Positions 1 to 13,329 of a DNA stretch of 64,000 bases are shown here, one piece after another. The DNA comes from Elephas maximus indicus (Eukaryota > Chordata > Mammalia > Proboscidea > Elephantidae): assembly GCF_024166365.1 (NCBI RefSeq), contig NC_064819.1:207601293-207665292 (forward strand). The letters are read 5' to 3'. The notes beneath the pieces are model-generated. The model ran no database searches. It was not told the DNA's origin and worked only from the letters and a program-made list of their open reading frames with translations. How positions within the stretch are numbered: position 1 is the first letter of the stretch; every line of letters starts with the position of its first letter. The position numbers and the translations under genes were made by a program.

Positions 1-529
1 GAATCGACTCGAAGGCACTGGGTTTGGTTTTGTTGGCTTTTGGTACTGTCAGTACATTGGATTTACAGAGTGAAAATAGTGTAGAGGTTTGTGCAGATTT
101 TTTTTTTTTTAGAAAGAACATAGTACAGATAAAATACTTGAACTTTTTAAATTCTAAATTCCTCAGTGGAAGGGAGATTATGGGAATTTTAAGAGATTAA
201 ATGACTCAGCTTGACTATTCAACTTTGTTCTGTGTTTAAAAAACAAACAAACAAAACAAAAGACACACACAAAACTGCATGATTGTGTAGTTAGGTAACA
301 TACTCAGCTCATCCTGTACCAGTCATATGAGGAGTCAGGAGGAGCTTTCTATTTCCTTTAACTACTCCCCACCCCCCATCCCTAATGACTTGCAGAATCT
401 TACCCTTATCACAGACATGCACTAAATGCCTTTTGAATGAAAGAATGAATTGGTGCCTCCATAAGTGTGGGGTGCAGCGTAAGGGTATGTAGATCCAGAC
501 TTTCTGAAGACAATTCAGGAAATTACAAT

Positions 530-715
530 GAACCAGTTCAATGTTTTCTAAACTTACCTGCTTAAAAGAATCACCAAGACCACATGTTAGAAGTATAGAT
601 TTCCAGGCCTCTGTCCTATAGATCTGATTTGAGAGGCGCCTAGAAATCTCTATTTTTAACAAGTAGCTGCTGGTGATTGTTGTTATTAAGCAGGTTTAGG
701 AAATACTAAAGTAAT
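530..715 (+). repeat. MER5-like element (old hAT MITE)
   Basis: TTTTCTAAACTTACCTGC...GAATCACC...CAGATTTGA-like order matches the MER5 consensus ('TCTCAAACTT..C.TG....GAATCACC'). Strongly diverged. Confidence 0.45.
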
Positions 716-1590
716 TCACTTTGCTGTTTGCAGTATTGCATTTGTTCGATTAAGGTCTTTCTAAAAAAAAAAAAAATTTTATTTATTTTTTACCCAATGG
801 TCCTGTCTTCAGTTCCCATCCCTAGCAACCCTACATTTTCCTCTTGGAGTCTCATCGACTCCTTTAAGTGAAGACAGTGCCACTGTATCCCAGTCTGTAT
901 TCCTCACTGTAAACTCCAGTCCATTCCCACCTGGAGTCATCATCACTGATAATCCTTCCATTAGAATCCTAGTGACTAAAGCGTGTTCAGGGACTTTTAA
1001 AGCCTGAGAGAGGAAATGATTTTATCATTATAATGGGCTTTGGGAAAAAAGCAGAAAAAACAAAAACTTGGGGAACTGAAAATGTCTGAGGCCTGAAGTC
1101 AGGGGATACACCAAAGAAACAAACTCCCAAATCTTTTGTCCACACTTCCTCCAGACTCACTTATAAATTATTTGCACATTCCTACTTCAAAGGCAGTTAT
1201 GTTCTGTTTTGATCAAAGTTTTCAGATCAGAGTTTATAGATGTGATATTCATGTATTTTGATCATAACTGGCTAGGTATGTGAATATGTTACTCGCACTA
1301 ATGTGGGAACCACCTGAAGAAATTTACCTATTCATTAAGTTTTTATTCATTCAGGAATAGTTTACTAAATGCCTATTCTGAGCCACATGATATTCTTTGA
1401 GCCAGTATACAGACTAACAACAGTTGATCCTCACCCTCAGGAACTCATAGTTAATTGGAAAACAGACAAATAAGCAAATAATTATAACCCAGAACCCAGT
1501 GCCGTCGACATTATACTATAATATGAATATTATATTAAGACATATACATACATATATTTGTATGTATACACAAAAGATGCTATGAGAACA

Positions 1591-1740
1591 TAGACCTGGT
1601 GGCGCAATGGTTAGCAGCTGCTAACCAAAAAAGTTGGCGACAGTTCAAATCCACCAGCAGCTCTTTGGAAACCCTGTGGGACAATTCTACTCTGTCCTAT
1701 AGGGTCGCTATGAGCAGGAAGCAACTCAACGGGCACGGGT
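1591..1740 (+). mobile_element. AfroSINE, short subtype
   Basis: Head GTGGCGCAATGGTTAGCAG, then CCTATAGGGTCGCTATGAG in the tail. The short subtype lacks the 'AGAAAGATGTGGCAGTCTGC' segment. Confidence 0.88.
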
Positions 1741-1831
1741 ATGAGAACACAGAATATTATATCATGAGCGTGAGGAAGAGCCAGCTTTACAGAGGAGATG
1801 ACAATTTTTTTTGCAGTTATCTATTGCTAAA

Positions 1832-2032
1832 GGAGCCCTGGTGGTACAGTGGTTAAGTACTCGGGTGCTAACTGAAAGGTCAGTGGTTCAAAACTACCAG
1901 CTGATCCATGACAGAAAGATGTGGCAGTCTGCTTCCATAAAAGATTACAACCTTGGAAACCCTATAAGGCAGCCCTACTCTGTCCTATAGGGTCGCTATG
2001 AGTTGGAATCAACTCAGTGGCAACAGGTTTTA
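1832..2032 (+). mobile_element. AfroSINE, long subtype
   Basis: Head GTGGTACAGTGGTTAAG, middle AGAAAGATGTGGCAGTCTGC, tail GAGTTGGAATCAACTC. A detached tail fragment of another copy is at 2229-2266. Confidence 0.92.
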
Positions 2033-2228
2033 TCTATTGTTGACTATTTTTTAAATTCTATAAATAATATAACATCATTAAAGAGAACAGTTTCCATCAC
2101 TTTTCACATTAACTATTTTTCTTTTTCCAAGTCTTTGTCATAGGCAAATATACATATATTTATATATATTATAACATAAATATAAAAAAAAAATTAAGAT
2201 ATATATTAGAAAATTGAAATCATAACAT

Positions 2229-2266
2229 CTATTATGAGTTGGAATTGACTTGACGGCAATGGGTTT
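2229..2266 (+). repeat. AfroSINE/RTE tail fragment
   Basis: Only the tail GAGTTGGAATTGACTTGACG is left; RTE and AfroSINE share similar tails, so the source family is uncertain. Confidence 0.6.
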
Positions 2267-2756
2267 TTAATTCCAAAAGTCTGCTTACAGTTGGCGTTTG
2301 AAACTTGAAATATGTTGTCTTATAAAATTAAAATTATTAAAGGTTGTTAGAGTTCCCAGAATGGTCTATGTAATAATAATACCCTATTATTATACTATTG
2401 TAGCTATACAGCAATAGGATAATTATTCAGTAATTGGAAAATATATTGCTTTCTAATAAATTCCTCTAATAAATAAAACAATAGAGTGGTTAAAAATATT
2501 TTTTAAATATATTACAAATGCTCATCTCTGAGGGACATCAACCGGATATTGTGGGGTGGACAGCTCTGGTTCCCTTTGATAATAGTCTAGTTAGGGAGTG
2601 TGGGCCGCTAAAGCCCAGAACTAGTGGAAGACTGCAGCAAACAGCTCATTTTTCTAATGTGGAGACCGATGCTTTCTCTGTGATGGAGACAAATATGAGC
2701 ATATATGGATCTGGGTTTCTTCTGGCCAGCTGGGAAAACTAGGATCCTGAGAAAAA

Positions 2757-2908
2757 TGGGCATCCTGGGTGGCAGAAATAGCTTGCACTCTACTACTAAC
2801 CTAAGGGTTGGCGGTTCGAACCCACTCAGCAGCACCACAGAAGGAAGGCCTGACGAACTGCTTCTGTGAAGATTTGACTCCATGGCAGAAAGTTTGGTTT
2901 TTGGTTTA
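2757..2908 (+). mobile_element. AfroSINE, CCTGGGTGG-type, degraded
   Basis: Begins CATCCTGGGTGGCAGAAA, has GGCGGTTCGAACCCACTC (B-box region) and GGAAGGCCTGACGAACTGC, then a decayed tail. Confidence 0.75.
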
Positions 2909-3639
2909 TGTAGCAGAGTGGGAAAAGAGAAAGGAAAGCAAGGAAACAGGCCCGCCTTCCAGATGAAGCCATTTGCTCTGCTTGTCTAAGACTTGGTGCC
3001 TAGGAATAACTGCAAACTGTCCCCCATACTCTAGACCCTGTGCCCAGAAGTTTACTGACTTTTGAACAGGATCCCAACAGCAGATTGGCTAGACCAGAGT
3101 GCAGGCATCATTGCTGTGGTTGCTCCCAGGCACCTGAAGAATCGTATCCATGGTGGCCCTGGGGCACTGCTAGCCTTCCCATCTCAGGGAGTTAAGAACT
3201 TAAGTTACGCTACGGAATAGTTGTAAATTTGATGTTTGTAATACAGAGAACATCCACAGATATGTACTTCACGTTAATTTTTCTGAGCTGTATCTGTGCC
3301 AATACATTATGACAATGAAAGCTTTAAGGTAATTACAATGAACAATCCACTTCACTAGTACCTAGAGTAAATGAAGAATAAAGGTGGAAAATTTCAATTG
3401 GGATTATATTGTAGATGGGCCTGAAGCCTCTAGTGGAAGAGTTTGTAAATTAATTTGATAGGCAACAAAAGGTATTTTAAACTAAATTTTTATAAAGTTA
3501 TAAGTTGTGGTACAAAATTCAAAGAGTGTACTTTTTAAATTAATCCTTCTGAAAGTTTTCTATACAATCACAAGTTTTTGAGCAGAGGCTTGCTAAGATC
3601 AGAACTGTAGAAAAATTGCTTTAAAGGTAACATAAAGAC

Positions 3640-4330
3640 TGGATTACAAAGGAAACACAAGGATGGAGGTTAAAGGCAGCAATTTTGCAATAGGAAAATT
3701 GACACGACTTGGTGGCTGATTAGTGGGAGGTGCCACAGAGGGTGGCCAGAGCTGATTCCAAGGATTGAAGTCTATGTGATTAGGAGAACTATACTCTCAT
3801 TGGCTGAAATATGGAATTCAGGAAAAGGGAAGTTCCAGATTTATTTTTGAGTCATGGTGAATTTGAGATTGCCAGTAGGGCCTTCATTTGGAAATATATA
3901 GTAGGCCAGCCTGGAGCTCTGGAAGGTTCTGAGCTCATTCACTTGAACATCACAGTTGAATCCTCTGGGATGGGTGAGATGTAATGTGTTGTGTAGCATT
4001 AGAAAAGACTTCACAAAAAACAACTTAGAAGTTGAGTGGAGGAAGAGAAGCCAGTGAAAGAGATGGAGAAGGAATGACCAGAGGTATAGGCAAAAAAACA
4101 GATTAGTATGTTCTCCCAGAAAGTAATACAGAGATTGTCAAGAAAGTTTTATTGAATACCACAGAAATGTCAAGGTCATTGGCTTTGGTAATAAAGCGGT
4201 CATTGGCAAACTTTGAAAGAGAAATTTCAGTAGAGCAGTGGGGTAGAAATCCGAATGGGTTGGAGAGAGCGTGGGAAGTGCAGAATCCAAGTGGGTGTGA
4301 CAATGAGAGAGATAGCAAGTTCATTCATCA
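3640..4330 (-). mobile_element. Decayed L2-type LINE segment
   Basis: Antisense L2 ORF2-like sequence identified by the reverse transcriptase motif at 4103-4324; boundaries are uncertain. More purine-rich sequence of similar look continues at 4860-5950 after an AfroSINE, and may be the same or a sister copy. Confidence 0.5.
4103..4324 (-). pseudogene. L2 LINE reverse transcriptase fossil
   Basis: The - strand reads ...SNPFGFLPHCSTEISLSKFANDRFITKANDLDISVVF, recognisable as the L2/CR1-clade reverse transcriptase segment around 'QSGFRP.HSTETAL.K..ND'. The key aspartates of the next motif are lost. The surrounding 3640-4330 sequence looks like the same decayed element. It is an old mammalian repeat and not a host gene. 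Confidence 0.6.
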
Positions 4331-4588
4331 CTCATTTAGTCATGCACTAATTCACTCAACTGATAATTATTGAGTGCCTTGCCTCTCTCTGCACAAGGCA
4401 CAATGCTAGACATTGGGGAAACAGTCTCCGCCCTCATGGAGCTAACATTCTAATGGGGTAAAAAAAAAAATGAGTTAACACAAAAATAAAATAATAGCAT
4501 GCTGATAAGTGGACTTAATAAAGTAACTGAGAGAATGGAAGCAGGAGAGAGTGGGGGCGGCCAAGTAATACACAGTCTCTGTCTTTAA

Positions 4589-4764
4589 GGAGCTGCTGAT
4601 CATGAGTTAAAGCACCTGACTGCTAGCCGAAAGGTCAGAGGTTCGAAACCACCAGCGGCTCTGCCAGCGAAAAGATGTGGCAGTCAGCCTCAATAGAGGT
4701 TTACAGCCTTGGAAACCCTACAGCCTCGCTGTGAGTTGGAATTGACTCAACGGCAGCGGGTTAA
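4589..4764 (+). mobile_element. AfroSINE, long subtype
   Basis: Head-region AGTTAAAGCACCTGACTGC, B-box region GAGGTTCGAAACC, middle AAAAGATGTGGCAGTC, tail GAGTTGGAATTGACTCAACG. It sits inside the old L2-like stretch. Confidence 0.9.
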
Positions 4765-4859
4765 TCATTTTGAAGAAGAGAGACTTGAAAATAAATTATT
4801 ATAACTATGTATAATAAGTGCTCCGATAGAAATATACACTGGATGGAGTGAGAGCATGC

Positions 4860-7800
4860 AGAAAGGAAAGATAAGGATTACCCATCAAGGAGGGAGAGAA
4901 GAAGGGTCAGAAAAGTCTTCCTGTAACTTGTGAGCTGAGTCTCGAAATACATCAAGTTATCAGCAAAATAGCCTGGGTGGGGAAAGACACCACCTGACAG
5001 AGGGAGCACCATGTCCAGGGGTATGCAATAACTAGGTGGGCTAGAGGAAGACCAGGAAGTTTGAACAACTAAAATATAAGGTTCAGGGTTGGAATGGGGG
5101 AGGAGATAGGAGTGGCATGCCTGAACAGAAAGGTCACAGAGTTAGCCAAAGGCCAGGGCACAGAAGGCCCTGTTTTCTATAAAAGGAGGTTGGACTTTCT
5201 CCTACAGGTAATGGGAGTCACTGAAGGGTTTAAAACAAAGTAGTGTTAAGGTTAGATTTCATGCCTGAGACCATGTGGAGAAGGGATTGAAAGAATTCCA
5301 GATGAGAGGCAAGGAAAACAATCAAGGCAAGAAATGAGATGACAGTCTGAGTTTAGGAAACAACTATGGGGATAGAGGATGAAACAGAGAGGTTAAGTTG
5401 GTACAATTAATGGGACTTGGCCACTGTCTGAATATGGGAGTGAGAGGACCCCTGGATGGGTAACTCAAGGATAGGGTACCCACCCGTAAGCTAGGAAGCA
5501 AATGTGGTGAGGGAGCCATCTGGGGGTTAGGATGAGAAAACTTGAAATTGGTTAGGAGGAATGAAGTAAGCAACCAATCATAAATGAATGAAATGGTTAT
5601 CAGGTAGCATGAGGGTCGAGCTGAGCCTAGAAGCATGGATCAGTAGAAAAGTCGTGGCAACGACCTGAGTTTCCCAGCAGAGTTCAAAAGCGAAGCAAAG
5701 AAAACAGGCTTGGCTTTACCCTGGAGTAAGACATGGTAATGTAAGGATAGTAGTAGACCAAACGGAAACTATCAGACATTAATAAGGGCACAGATAAAAA
5801 TGTTCCACAGAGCTCGAGCTCCATGCTGGTGTCGATGAGGAGCCAGAAAAAGGCTAGAGATTGGAAACAGGGAAAAGCAAAGAAGATGCTTTGAGGTCAA
5901 AGAGCAGCTTCAGTGGCAGGTAGGGGGTAAGTGTAGTCAGAGCAGAGAATTTCAGTATTTCGAATAATGAAGGTGGGGCTCTTTCAACTGACCTTGAGTT
6001 CTAAGGTGTGGCCATACTCACAGAGGTGGGTTTTTCACACTGAGGTGATAGAGGTAGTATGAGGATTTGGTGTTAGAAGGGATTAAATATGGATGTTGAT
6101 GGCACTGTGACTCATGGCAGAGGAAGTGGGAGGGCACATGTTGAGGAAGATGGGTAAGGATCATGGCAGCCCTTACTGTGGTCTGCAAGGCTTGGTACCA
6201 TCTGGCTCCTCATCAGCCCTCCTGCGTTGCTCCTCAGCCCAGCTGGCCTTCTTTCAGTTCCTTGAATGCTCTGGACTCTGTTTCACCTCAGGGCCATCAC
6301 AAGGGCAATTTCCTCTTCTTAGAATGTTCTAACACCCTTTAGCTTCCACTCCTCCTTCTTCCACTACAGTCACATCTCATTTTGAGCGCCATTTCCCCAG
6401 GAGGCCTTCCCCAAATCCTAGGCCCTAAGTCTGGGTTAGAATTCTCTGTTAGACTTCCCCAAATTACCTAGTTGTTCTTCTTAGCACTGACCACAACTGT
6501 AACTAAATATTTTGGTAATGATTTGTTTACAGCCAATCTCTCCACGGATAAGCTTTCTGAAGACAGAGAACATATCTGCCTTGTCTATTAACACAACTTC
6601 AGTCCTTAATAAAGTCCCCTTTTATTCATTTTTATTAGCTCTTGGTCCAAAAGGATTAGAAGTAAAAAATGCAATTGCATGGAGTATTTTTATATAAATT
6701 ACTAAGACAATATTATATTAAACAAATTTAAAATATTAGAGAAAATGTTCAACTGAATATGAAAGTAAATGGTTCACTGGATGGCAAAACAGTCCATCCC
6801 CCAAATTAAGCAACTACAGCATATAAAAATATATATAGTATATAAAAGTATATACTGTATATATACTCCTACTGTGGGAGTACCTCACTGCCAAATCAAT
6901 CTTTAAACACCATTTTCATCATCCTACTTTCCTGCTTAAAGTTGTCAGAGGCTCCCTTTTCCCTTTTCTAACAAAGCTAAAGTACTCTGACTGACTTTCG
7001 GTTACCTCCGCAACGTGACCAAGCTGTCTTTTTTTGGGCTCAAGTCAGGCCAGTTTCTTGGCTCTCCCACTAGCTTGTGCTCATCTTGCATCCCAGTGAT
7101 TTGGCTCATAATCCCCCCTCTCCTGGAAGACCCTCACCCTTCTCTAGAATTTGTCTGGTGTTGCTCCTGTCATTCAAGACCTAGCTCAACTCTCAGCTTC
7201 TCCATGAGGCTTTAAGCTCAGGCCACTTCATGCCTGTTAATATATTCTCCTTTGAAGTCCTATCACATCTGATAATCTGAAACAAAGAAAGAACTTCTTT
7301 AAATGCTGTCCTGGATCACTCAGTACAGATCTTTGGAGTTACACATATCTCATAATAGATAGGAAATTTCTCACCTAATCAAGAGGAACCAAAGCTTAAA
7401 ATAAATTACCATTGTATACATCTAGACTCCATTGATGGTTGAGTTCTCTCTTTAGTGACGTCCCAACACCTTTAGAAATCATTTTAACTCAAGAATTTCC
7501 TTTCAAATTTAAGATTTTGAGAAAATATATTTTTAGCAACCCTTTTCCTATTTATTCTAATCTTGTCTGATCAAATGTTAGTTGCGAGGGGTATTTTAAG
7601 ATTATGAACGAGCCCTTTCTAGGAAACAAAATTAAAGTTTTACTGCCAAAAGAGTCTGTCCCAAGGCAGTTACTAAAGATGACATGGTATTTGTGAGTGA
7701 CGCTGGACTGGGGATAAGAATTCCTGGTATCCCATGTATTTGTTCAAATTGATTGTACTGACTCTCATAACATTTTAAGAAATTGCTTAAAAGCATGTTA

Positions 7801-9700
7801 AAAGCAATTCAGCACTTTTGCTATGACTCTCAGTTAATTAAACAGCTATTTCCAATGATGTTTTGGCTGCAAATACCACACACGTTAGGCAAGCCCTGCT
7901 TTTTGAAAGAGCTGAAGGAATTTTTTTTTAATAAAGCTCAAAGAGTTTCCGTTAAAAAAATCTCTAAGTATTAAATCAATAAAAAAAAAAAAAAGTGATA
8001 GGAGATCTGCACTCCATGTGCCAGGTAATTTTGTGTCCGTGTGGTTAAGTGTTTGTTATTCTTATTATAGTAATAAAATTATTAATTATAGGCAGGATTA
8101 GCATTCAAGACATACCTATTACTCTTTTGGAAATAACACAGAAGCACACAGTCACTCATCAGTAGGAACGATTCCTCGGAGAATTTAGAGAATTTGAGAT
8201 TGTTTTATTTAACTAGGAAACCTGACACTAGACTGTGGTCAAAGCTTACAAGCACAGTTTTTTATATACCATAAAGATACACAACTCACGTATCATTCTT
8301 TATCCCTTGAGAGAAGGTAACATAACATTTCTAGGTTCAACGTTCCTCATGCAAGTTAAAAACAGAAAACAAAAAGACGCGATGAAGGCAATTCTGGAAT
8401 ATCCAGGAAATCTGATTCCACTGATGAGAAAGCTCCCAAATATGGGCACACACAGTGAGATCAACTTTCCATCCCAAATCCTCTGAAGTAGCTGGAGTGG
8501 GGAATGCCCTGGTTAAGAATTCCTTTTCCAAATTAAAAAAAAAAAATCTGTTTAATTGTTAAAAGATAACTGATGGGAAAAAAACAATAGTCACGATGTG
8601 GGGAAACACCCAAAGTTTTCTATAGACTCATAGTATCCAAGTAATCAGAGGCACTAATCTCAGGAGACCTGGTTCAAGCAGCATTTTCTTCTGATCCACA
8701 TCGGGCATCTTTCTGTTTCGTATTGCCTGTACACAGTCCACATATGAGGCCGTGGTCATCGCCCACGCAGAAAAGAGGCAAAAATATGTATGCCACCCCC
8801 ACCTGCTTCTGAAAATGAATCTACGATGAAATATACCGTATGTCTGAACTTGTACGCTGTGTGATTAGTGGAGGGCTCTGGCTTGAGTGGTTAGTAAATG
8901 TGAAATACAAAGACCAAAAGAGCTGTTCCCATTTCCATATGAATCACATTTGCTATCTGTCATAATCTAGTGGCATAAAAGAACTGCAAATCCCAAGAGC
9001 CCCATTTGCTCACTGGGAGAAGATTCCCTACTCCACTGCCCCCACGCCTGGCCAAGTTAATTTTATCAGAGAACCTAGGGAGCCTGGCGTAGAAACTTCC
9101 AGTGTGGTGAATAAGAACAAGGACCCTGGAGCCGGACTGGGCTGCCACTTAAAGAAGCAGTAGCCTTGGGCATGTTGATTACCCTCTCTTTGCTTCAGCT
9201 TCCACATCTGTTAAATGGGAATAAAATAGTACCTACTTTGTAAAGTTACTGTGATGATTAATAGAATAATGCTTATAAATGTATTAGTTACATCTATAAA
9301 CATTTTTTTTTTAAACATTAGAACATTTGGAAGTACACGGTAAGTGCTATATGAGTGTTAGCTATTAATTGTTATTATTAAATTAATACCCACCATGTTA
9401 TTGTGCCTTGCCAAGAGTTCTCCCCAGGGTTTTTGTTGCCTGCCCTAAATAGACACCTCCCTGAGGACTCTGCATTAACCTGGCCCACACTTTAATATAA
9501 CTGTACTTAGTTCTCGCTTCCTCAAAGCATTTTCCTCACAATGGCATGATGGTTTACATCCGCACTGGGATCAGCAGCAAACATTCACACTCAGGTGTCT
9601 TCGACCTGGCTAGCTGAGGCCCAGTAGGGTGCTGGTGTGCTCGCCTCCTCACATCCTGTTTCAGTCGCTGACGCTATTCTAACACTGTGCTTCATTTCTA
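4860..9700. other. Intergenic stretch without a recognised gene
   Basis: Purine-rich old-repeat-like sequence to about 5960, an L2-like stretch at about 6150-6480 and 6890-7260 (antisense), then apparently unique DNA with a MIR-like piece at 9150-9290. Short AT microsatellite at 6826-6865. No convincing coding frame. Confidence 0.55.
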
Positions 9701-9711
9701 CCTGGTATCAT

Positions 9712-9856
9712 GAGGAGCCCTGGTAGCACAGTAGTTAAGAGCTACAGCTGTTAACCAAAAGTCAGCAGTTGAAATCCACCAGCCACTCCTTGGAAACTCT
9801 GTCCTATAGGGTTGCTATGTGTAGAAATTGACTCCACGGCAGTGGGTTTGGGCTTC
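9712..9856 (+). mobile_element. AfroSINE, short subtype
   Basis: Head GAGCCCTGGTAGCACAGTAG, tail CTATAGGGTTGCTATGTG and ATTGACTCCACGGCAGTGGG. Part of the usual tail is deleted. Confidence 0.9.
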
Positions 9857-9874
9857 AGGGGCCAACCCCTGCTT

Positions 9875-10045
9875 TAGACTCTTGCTACTCAATGTGTGGT
9901 TCAGAGAACAGCATTGGCATTGCCTGGGAGCTTTTTAGAAATGTAGAGTCACCTGCCCTGTATCAGACCTACTGAACCAGGATTTGCATTTTAAAGAAAT
10001 TCTCAGATGGCTCATGTACATTAAAGTTCTAGAAGTGCTGTTGTA
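9875..10045 (+). repeat. MER5-like element (old hAT MITE)
   Basis: CTCAATGTGTGGTTCAGAGA...GGCATTGCCTGGGAGC...CAGACCTACTGAACCAGGA matches the MER5 pattern. Confidence 0.5.
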
Positions 10046-10079
10046 GGGAGAGGACAGCGTCATGGGAGATTTGGATGGT

Positions 10080-10255
10080 GGATTCTGGGCCTGACACTCC
10101 TGTTACAACATTTCTTGGTTATGTAGCTTCAGACATGTCACTGAACTTCATCCTCAAGTTTCTTATCTATAAAAAGTGGATCCAGTAGCATTGACCCTTC
10201 AGGATTACTTGGAGAAAGATACTGTCTATAATTTACTTATCGCAGTGCCAGTCAC
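10080..10255 (+). repeat. MIR element
   Basis: CTTGGTTATGTAGCTTCAGA-CACTGAACTT-TTTCTTATCTATAAA is the MIR core pattern. Confidence 0.55.
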
Positions 10256-10258
10256 ATG

Positions 10259-10459
10259 TTGTTATTAGGTGCCATTGAGTCAATTTTGACTCATAGCGAC
10301 CCCATGTGACAGAGCAGAACTGCCCCACAGGGTTTTCTTGGTTGTAATCTTCACAGGAGCAGATTGCCAGATCTTTCTCCTGCAGAATGGCTGGGTAGGT
10401 TCACACTGCCAACCTTCTGGTTAACAGTCATGTGCTAAACTGTTCCATCAGGGCTTCTA
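10259..10459 (-). mobile_element. AfroSINE, long subtype
   Basis: Reverse-oriented tail GCCATTGAGTCAATTTTGAC first, then GGTTGTAATCTTCACAGG and the reversed head near CAGGGCTTC. A tail fragment of another copy follows at 10494-10530. Confidence 0.92.
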
Positions 10460-11059
10460 ACCCTCCCCCTTCCAAAAACAAAACAAACAAAAAACATTGC
10501 CATCAAGTTGATTCCAACTCAGGGCTCCTAGCAGGCATTTAATAAATTGAAACTGAATGGTAGCTCTCAAGATTGTGAACTGTGGACATCTGGGACATGT
10601 GACTTTCCAAATAAGAATCTACCATCCTGGCTGGCTGGAAACTGAGGAAACTGGCAAAACCTTTTCAGTGTGTTTGATCAAAAGTGAAGACCATGTTATC
10701 CAATAATAACATAAAGCTGTCAAAGAATGAGTGAGAACTACCTGCCTGCTCCTCCTAATTTCCCCACCTGAGTCCTTGACCACCGCCTGCCAGTTCAGCC
10801 CCACCCCAGGCTCTGGGATAACCAAGTCCTTAGTCATTGTTTAGGTGATTCAGCAGCAAATTAATCCACCTAGAGACCTGCTTTCCCCAGGTGTCCTACT
10901 CTCAGAAACTGGGTGCCTGCCTTTTGCCTCATTTATTCACTCAACACATACTAAATTGAGCATCTTCTCTGTGCCAAGCGAAGGCTTCCTGAAGGCCAGA
11001 TAGCCATGATAAAGGCAGACATACAGTTTCTGGGGACAAGCCCTCCTCTTGCATCCCAA

Positions 11060-11940
11060 CGAGTCGGTTCTTTTGCCTAAGTATCTGCTTTACTAAAATA
11101 CCAAACACTCTACTTCCTCCAACCTTGGGGCAGACTTGCTCTTCTCAGTTCTTCTAAAAGTGGGGTCCTCTGACATCTAGATGGTCAGCATCTCCTGCCC
11201 ACCCTATAACCACCCTGGATCTCCAATACTGCTGATCCCAGACTCCAGTCCAATTCCCCTGTTGGATTTCCTGGACGCTGGCCAACTCCCCCAACATTGG
11301 TCCCCAGGCCCTAGCCCATCCACACCTGCTGAAGCCCCCTTTCTGACAGAGCATGCCTTTAAGTGCTTTCATGACCATCCCTCAGTTCTTACTACCACAG
11401 GCCTCACTAGCCTGTGTGGGAACAAACCCACACTAATTTCATCAATGGAAACTCTCAAAGGAATTCTGGCTTTATTAACGTTTTTTGATCATGTGATTGT
11501 CCTGATGTTTGGTGAATCATGCTGAAACGCCTTGACTGTGCTCTTTCCCGGGCAATCAGTTTCCCCTGATTCATGGGCCACATACTTTTTCCCTCGAGGA
11601 ATAAGTAATTCACGGGACCATCTTTCACATTTGCTGAAAGGAGCTGTGTAATATTTCAGGAGTTTGGATAGGTTACCCAGGAAAGGGCACATGGAGATGT
11701 GACACAAGTAAGTTTTCTATCAAATGAAGGCATTAAAAAGATTAAGGCAAATAACTGGAATACGGTACTCTTTGTGTCTTGTTGCCATGGCATTTTCAGA
11801 TCATGTGAAAATGTAAATCATATTGCCTAAAAGCAAAAGGAGCTGATGGGATAGTTAAATTCCCCATGGCTTTTTCAGGCTGATTTCAGGAAGAAACAGG
11901 AACTGTGGCTGTCAGTCAAAGTGTGATTTTATTAATAAAA
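11060..11940. other. Intergenic stretch, no gene recognised
   Basis: A 114-codon open frame at 11181-11525 has no motif and is crossed by equally long frames on the other strand, so it is not called. No repeat recognised with confidence. Confidence 0.4.
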
Positions 11941-12089
11941 ACAATACACTAATAATACCCAGCCTGACAATGATTCTGTTCTGGATGAAGGTGCATGCTT
12001 TGACATGTAGTCAAATAGTTCTTCAATTTATCATACAGTTGATTTTGTTTAACGTGTTCCAAATCTGCCAAATTAAGCATAGTGGTAAC

Positions 12090-12290
12090 TAGCAAGGCTT
12101 TGGAAACAAGCAAATCTCCAGCGGTAGTTATACCTGTTTCCAGCTCTATGACCTTGAGCAAGTTGTTTAACTTCTTTGAGCCTCAGTTGTTTTATCTGTA
12201 AAATGGGATGATACCTCCTTCAGAGGACTAAACATAAGAAAACAAGTAAAACAATTAGCCCACCAGTGAACATAAAGGTGTATAAAATAT
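12090..12290 (+). repeat. MIR element
   Basis: TCCAGCTCTATGACCTTGAG, then TTTATCTGTAAAATGGGATG, the classic MIR core order. Confidence 0.7.
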
Positions 12291-12474
12291 GTGAATATGA
12301 GGCACTAAGTGTTAAGAGATGATATTTACACCCTCCATGTCATTGACAGTTGAGCAGTTTTAATCAAATACCCTGCTATCATATGGAGGGAGATTCTCTG
12401 GCATCAAAACAGAAATAAGTAGCTTTGAAAATTGTACTCTATCTGGCAATATTTTCTCATCCTGTCCACTGTTG

Positions 12475-12650
12475 GGAAACCCTGGTGGCGTAGTGGTTAA
12501 GTGCTACAGCTGCTAACCAAAGGGTCCGTAGTTTGAATCCGCCAGGCGCTCCTTGGAAACTCTATGGGGCAGTTCTACTCTGTCCTATAGGGTCGCTATG
12601 AGTCGGAATTAACTCGATGGCACTGAGTTTGGTTTTTTTTGGTTTGGTCC
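12475..12650 (+). mobile_element. AfroSINE, short subtype, well preserved
   Basis: Head CCTGGTGGCGTAGTGGTTAA, middle GGGGCAGTTCTACTCTGTCC, tail GAGTCGGAATTAACTCGATG and a G/T-rich end. Confidence 0.95.
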
Positions 12651-13329
12651 ACTGTTGTCAAGAGAGATGTGAAGTCTTGGAAAGATAAATGTCCTATACA
12701 TATAAATGCTTGTCCTTAATCTGCGAGTCCTACCCAGCCACCTCTTCCTGGGTGCTGACACCTCCCTCAGACAGGCAGGGCAGCCAAAACCTGTTTAACT
12801 CTTCTGTCCAACATGGGTGCCCACAGATACCCCCAGTGGGACTTCTGGTCACTTGGACAAAATTAGCCGGAGGTGAGTGGAGCATAGGCATGAGTGGCAT
12901 AGCTAAGAAAATACCGTTTCTGTTTCAAGGGTGGAGCCAAGTGTGAGTCACACCCATGGAAATTTGGGATTGAGAGATGGGTTTATCTTATTGAATTAGT
13001 CACACATACACCAGGATATGGCAAATCAATCTGCATTTGTCATACATTATATTTACTGAGAATGTGTTAAGGGCCAGGCATCATGTGTTATCTTCATTTA
13101 ATCCTTAGTGTAACTATTACTAAATATTATCTTCACATTATGACATTTATATGTAGAAACTTCAAGATACTACTGAGGGACAAACACACAAAATGGTTGA
13201 GTGGAGAGACGTATCATATTCTTGAATAAAATTGTGAGTCAAAATCAACTGGACAGCAACTGGTTATTGTTGAGAGACGGAGGAAGTCTCTGACTGTTTT
13301 CAACAGGGAGAATTAAGCCTCTTATTTTT

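Noticed and set aside
11181-11525. 114-codon open frame
   Set aside because: Pro/Ser-rich text without a motif, opposed by an equally open frame on the other strand.
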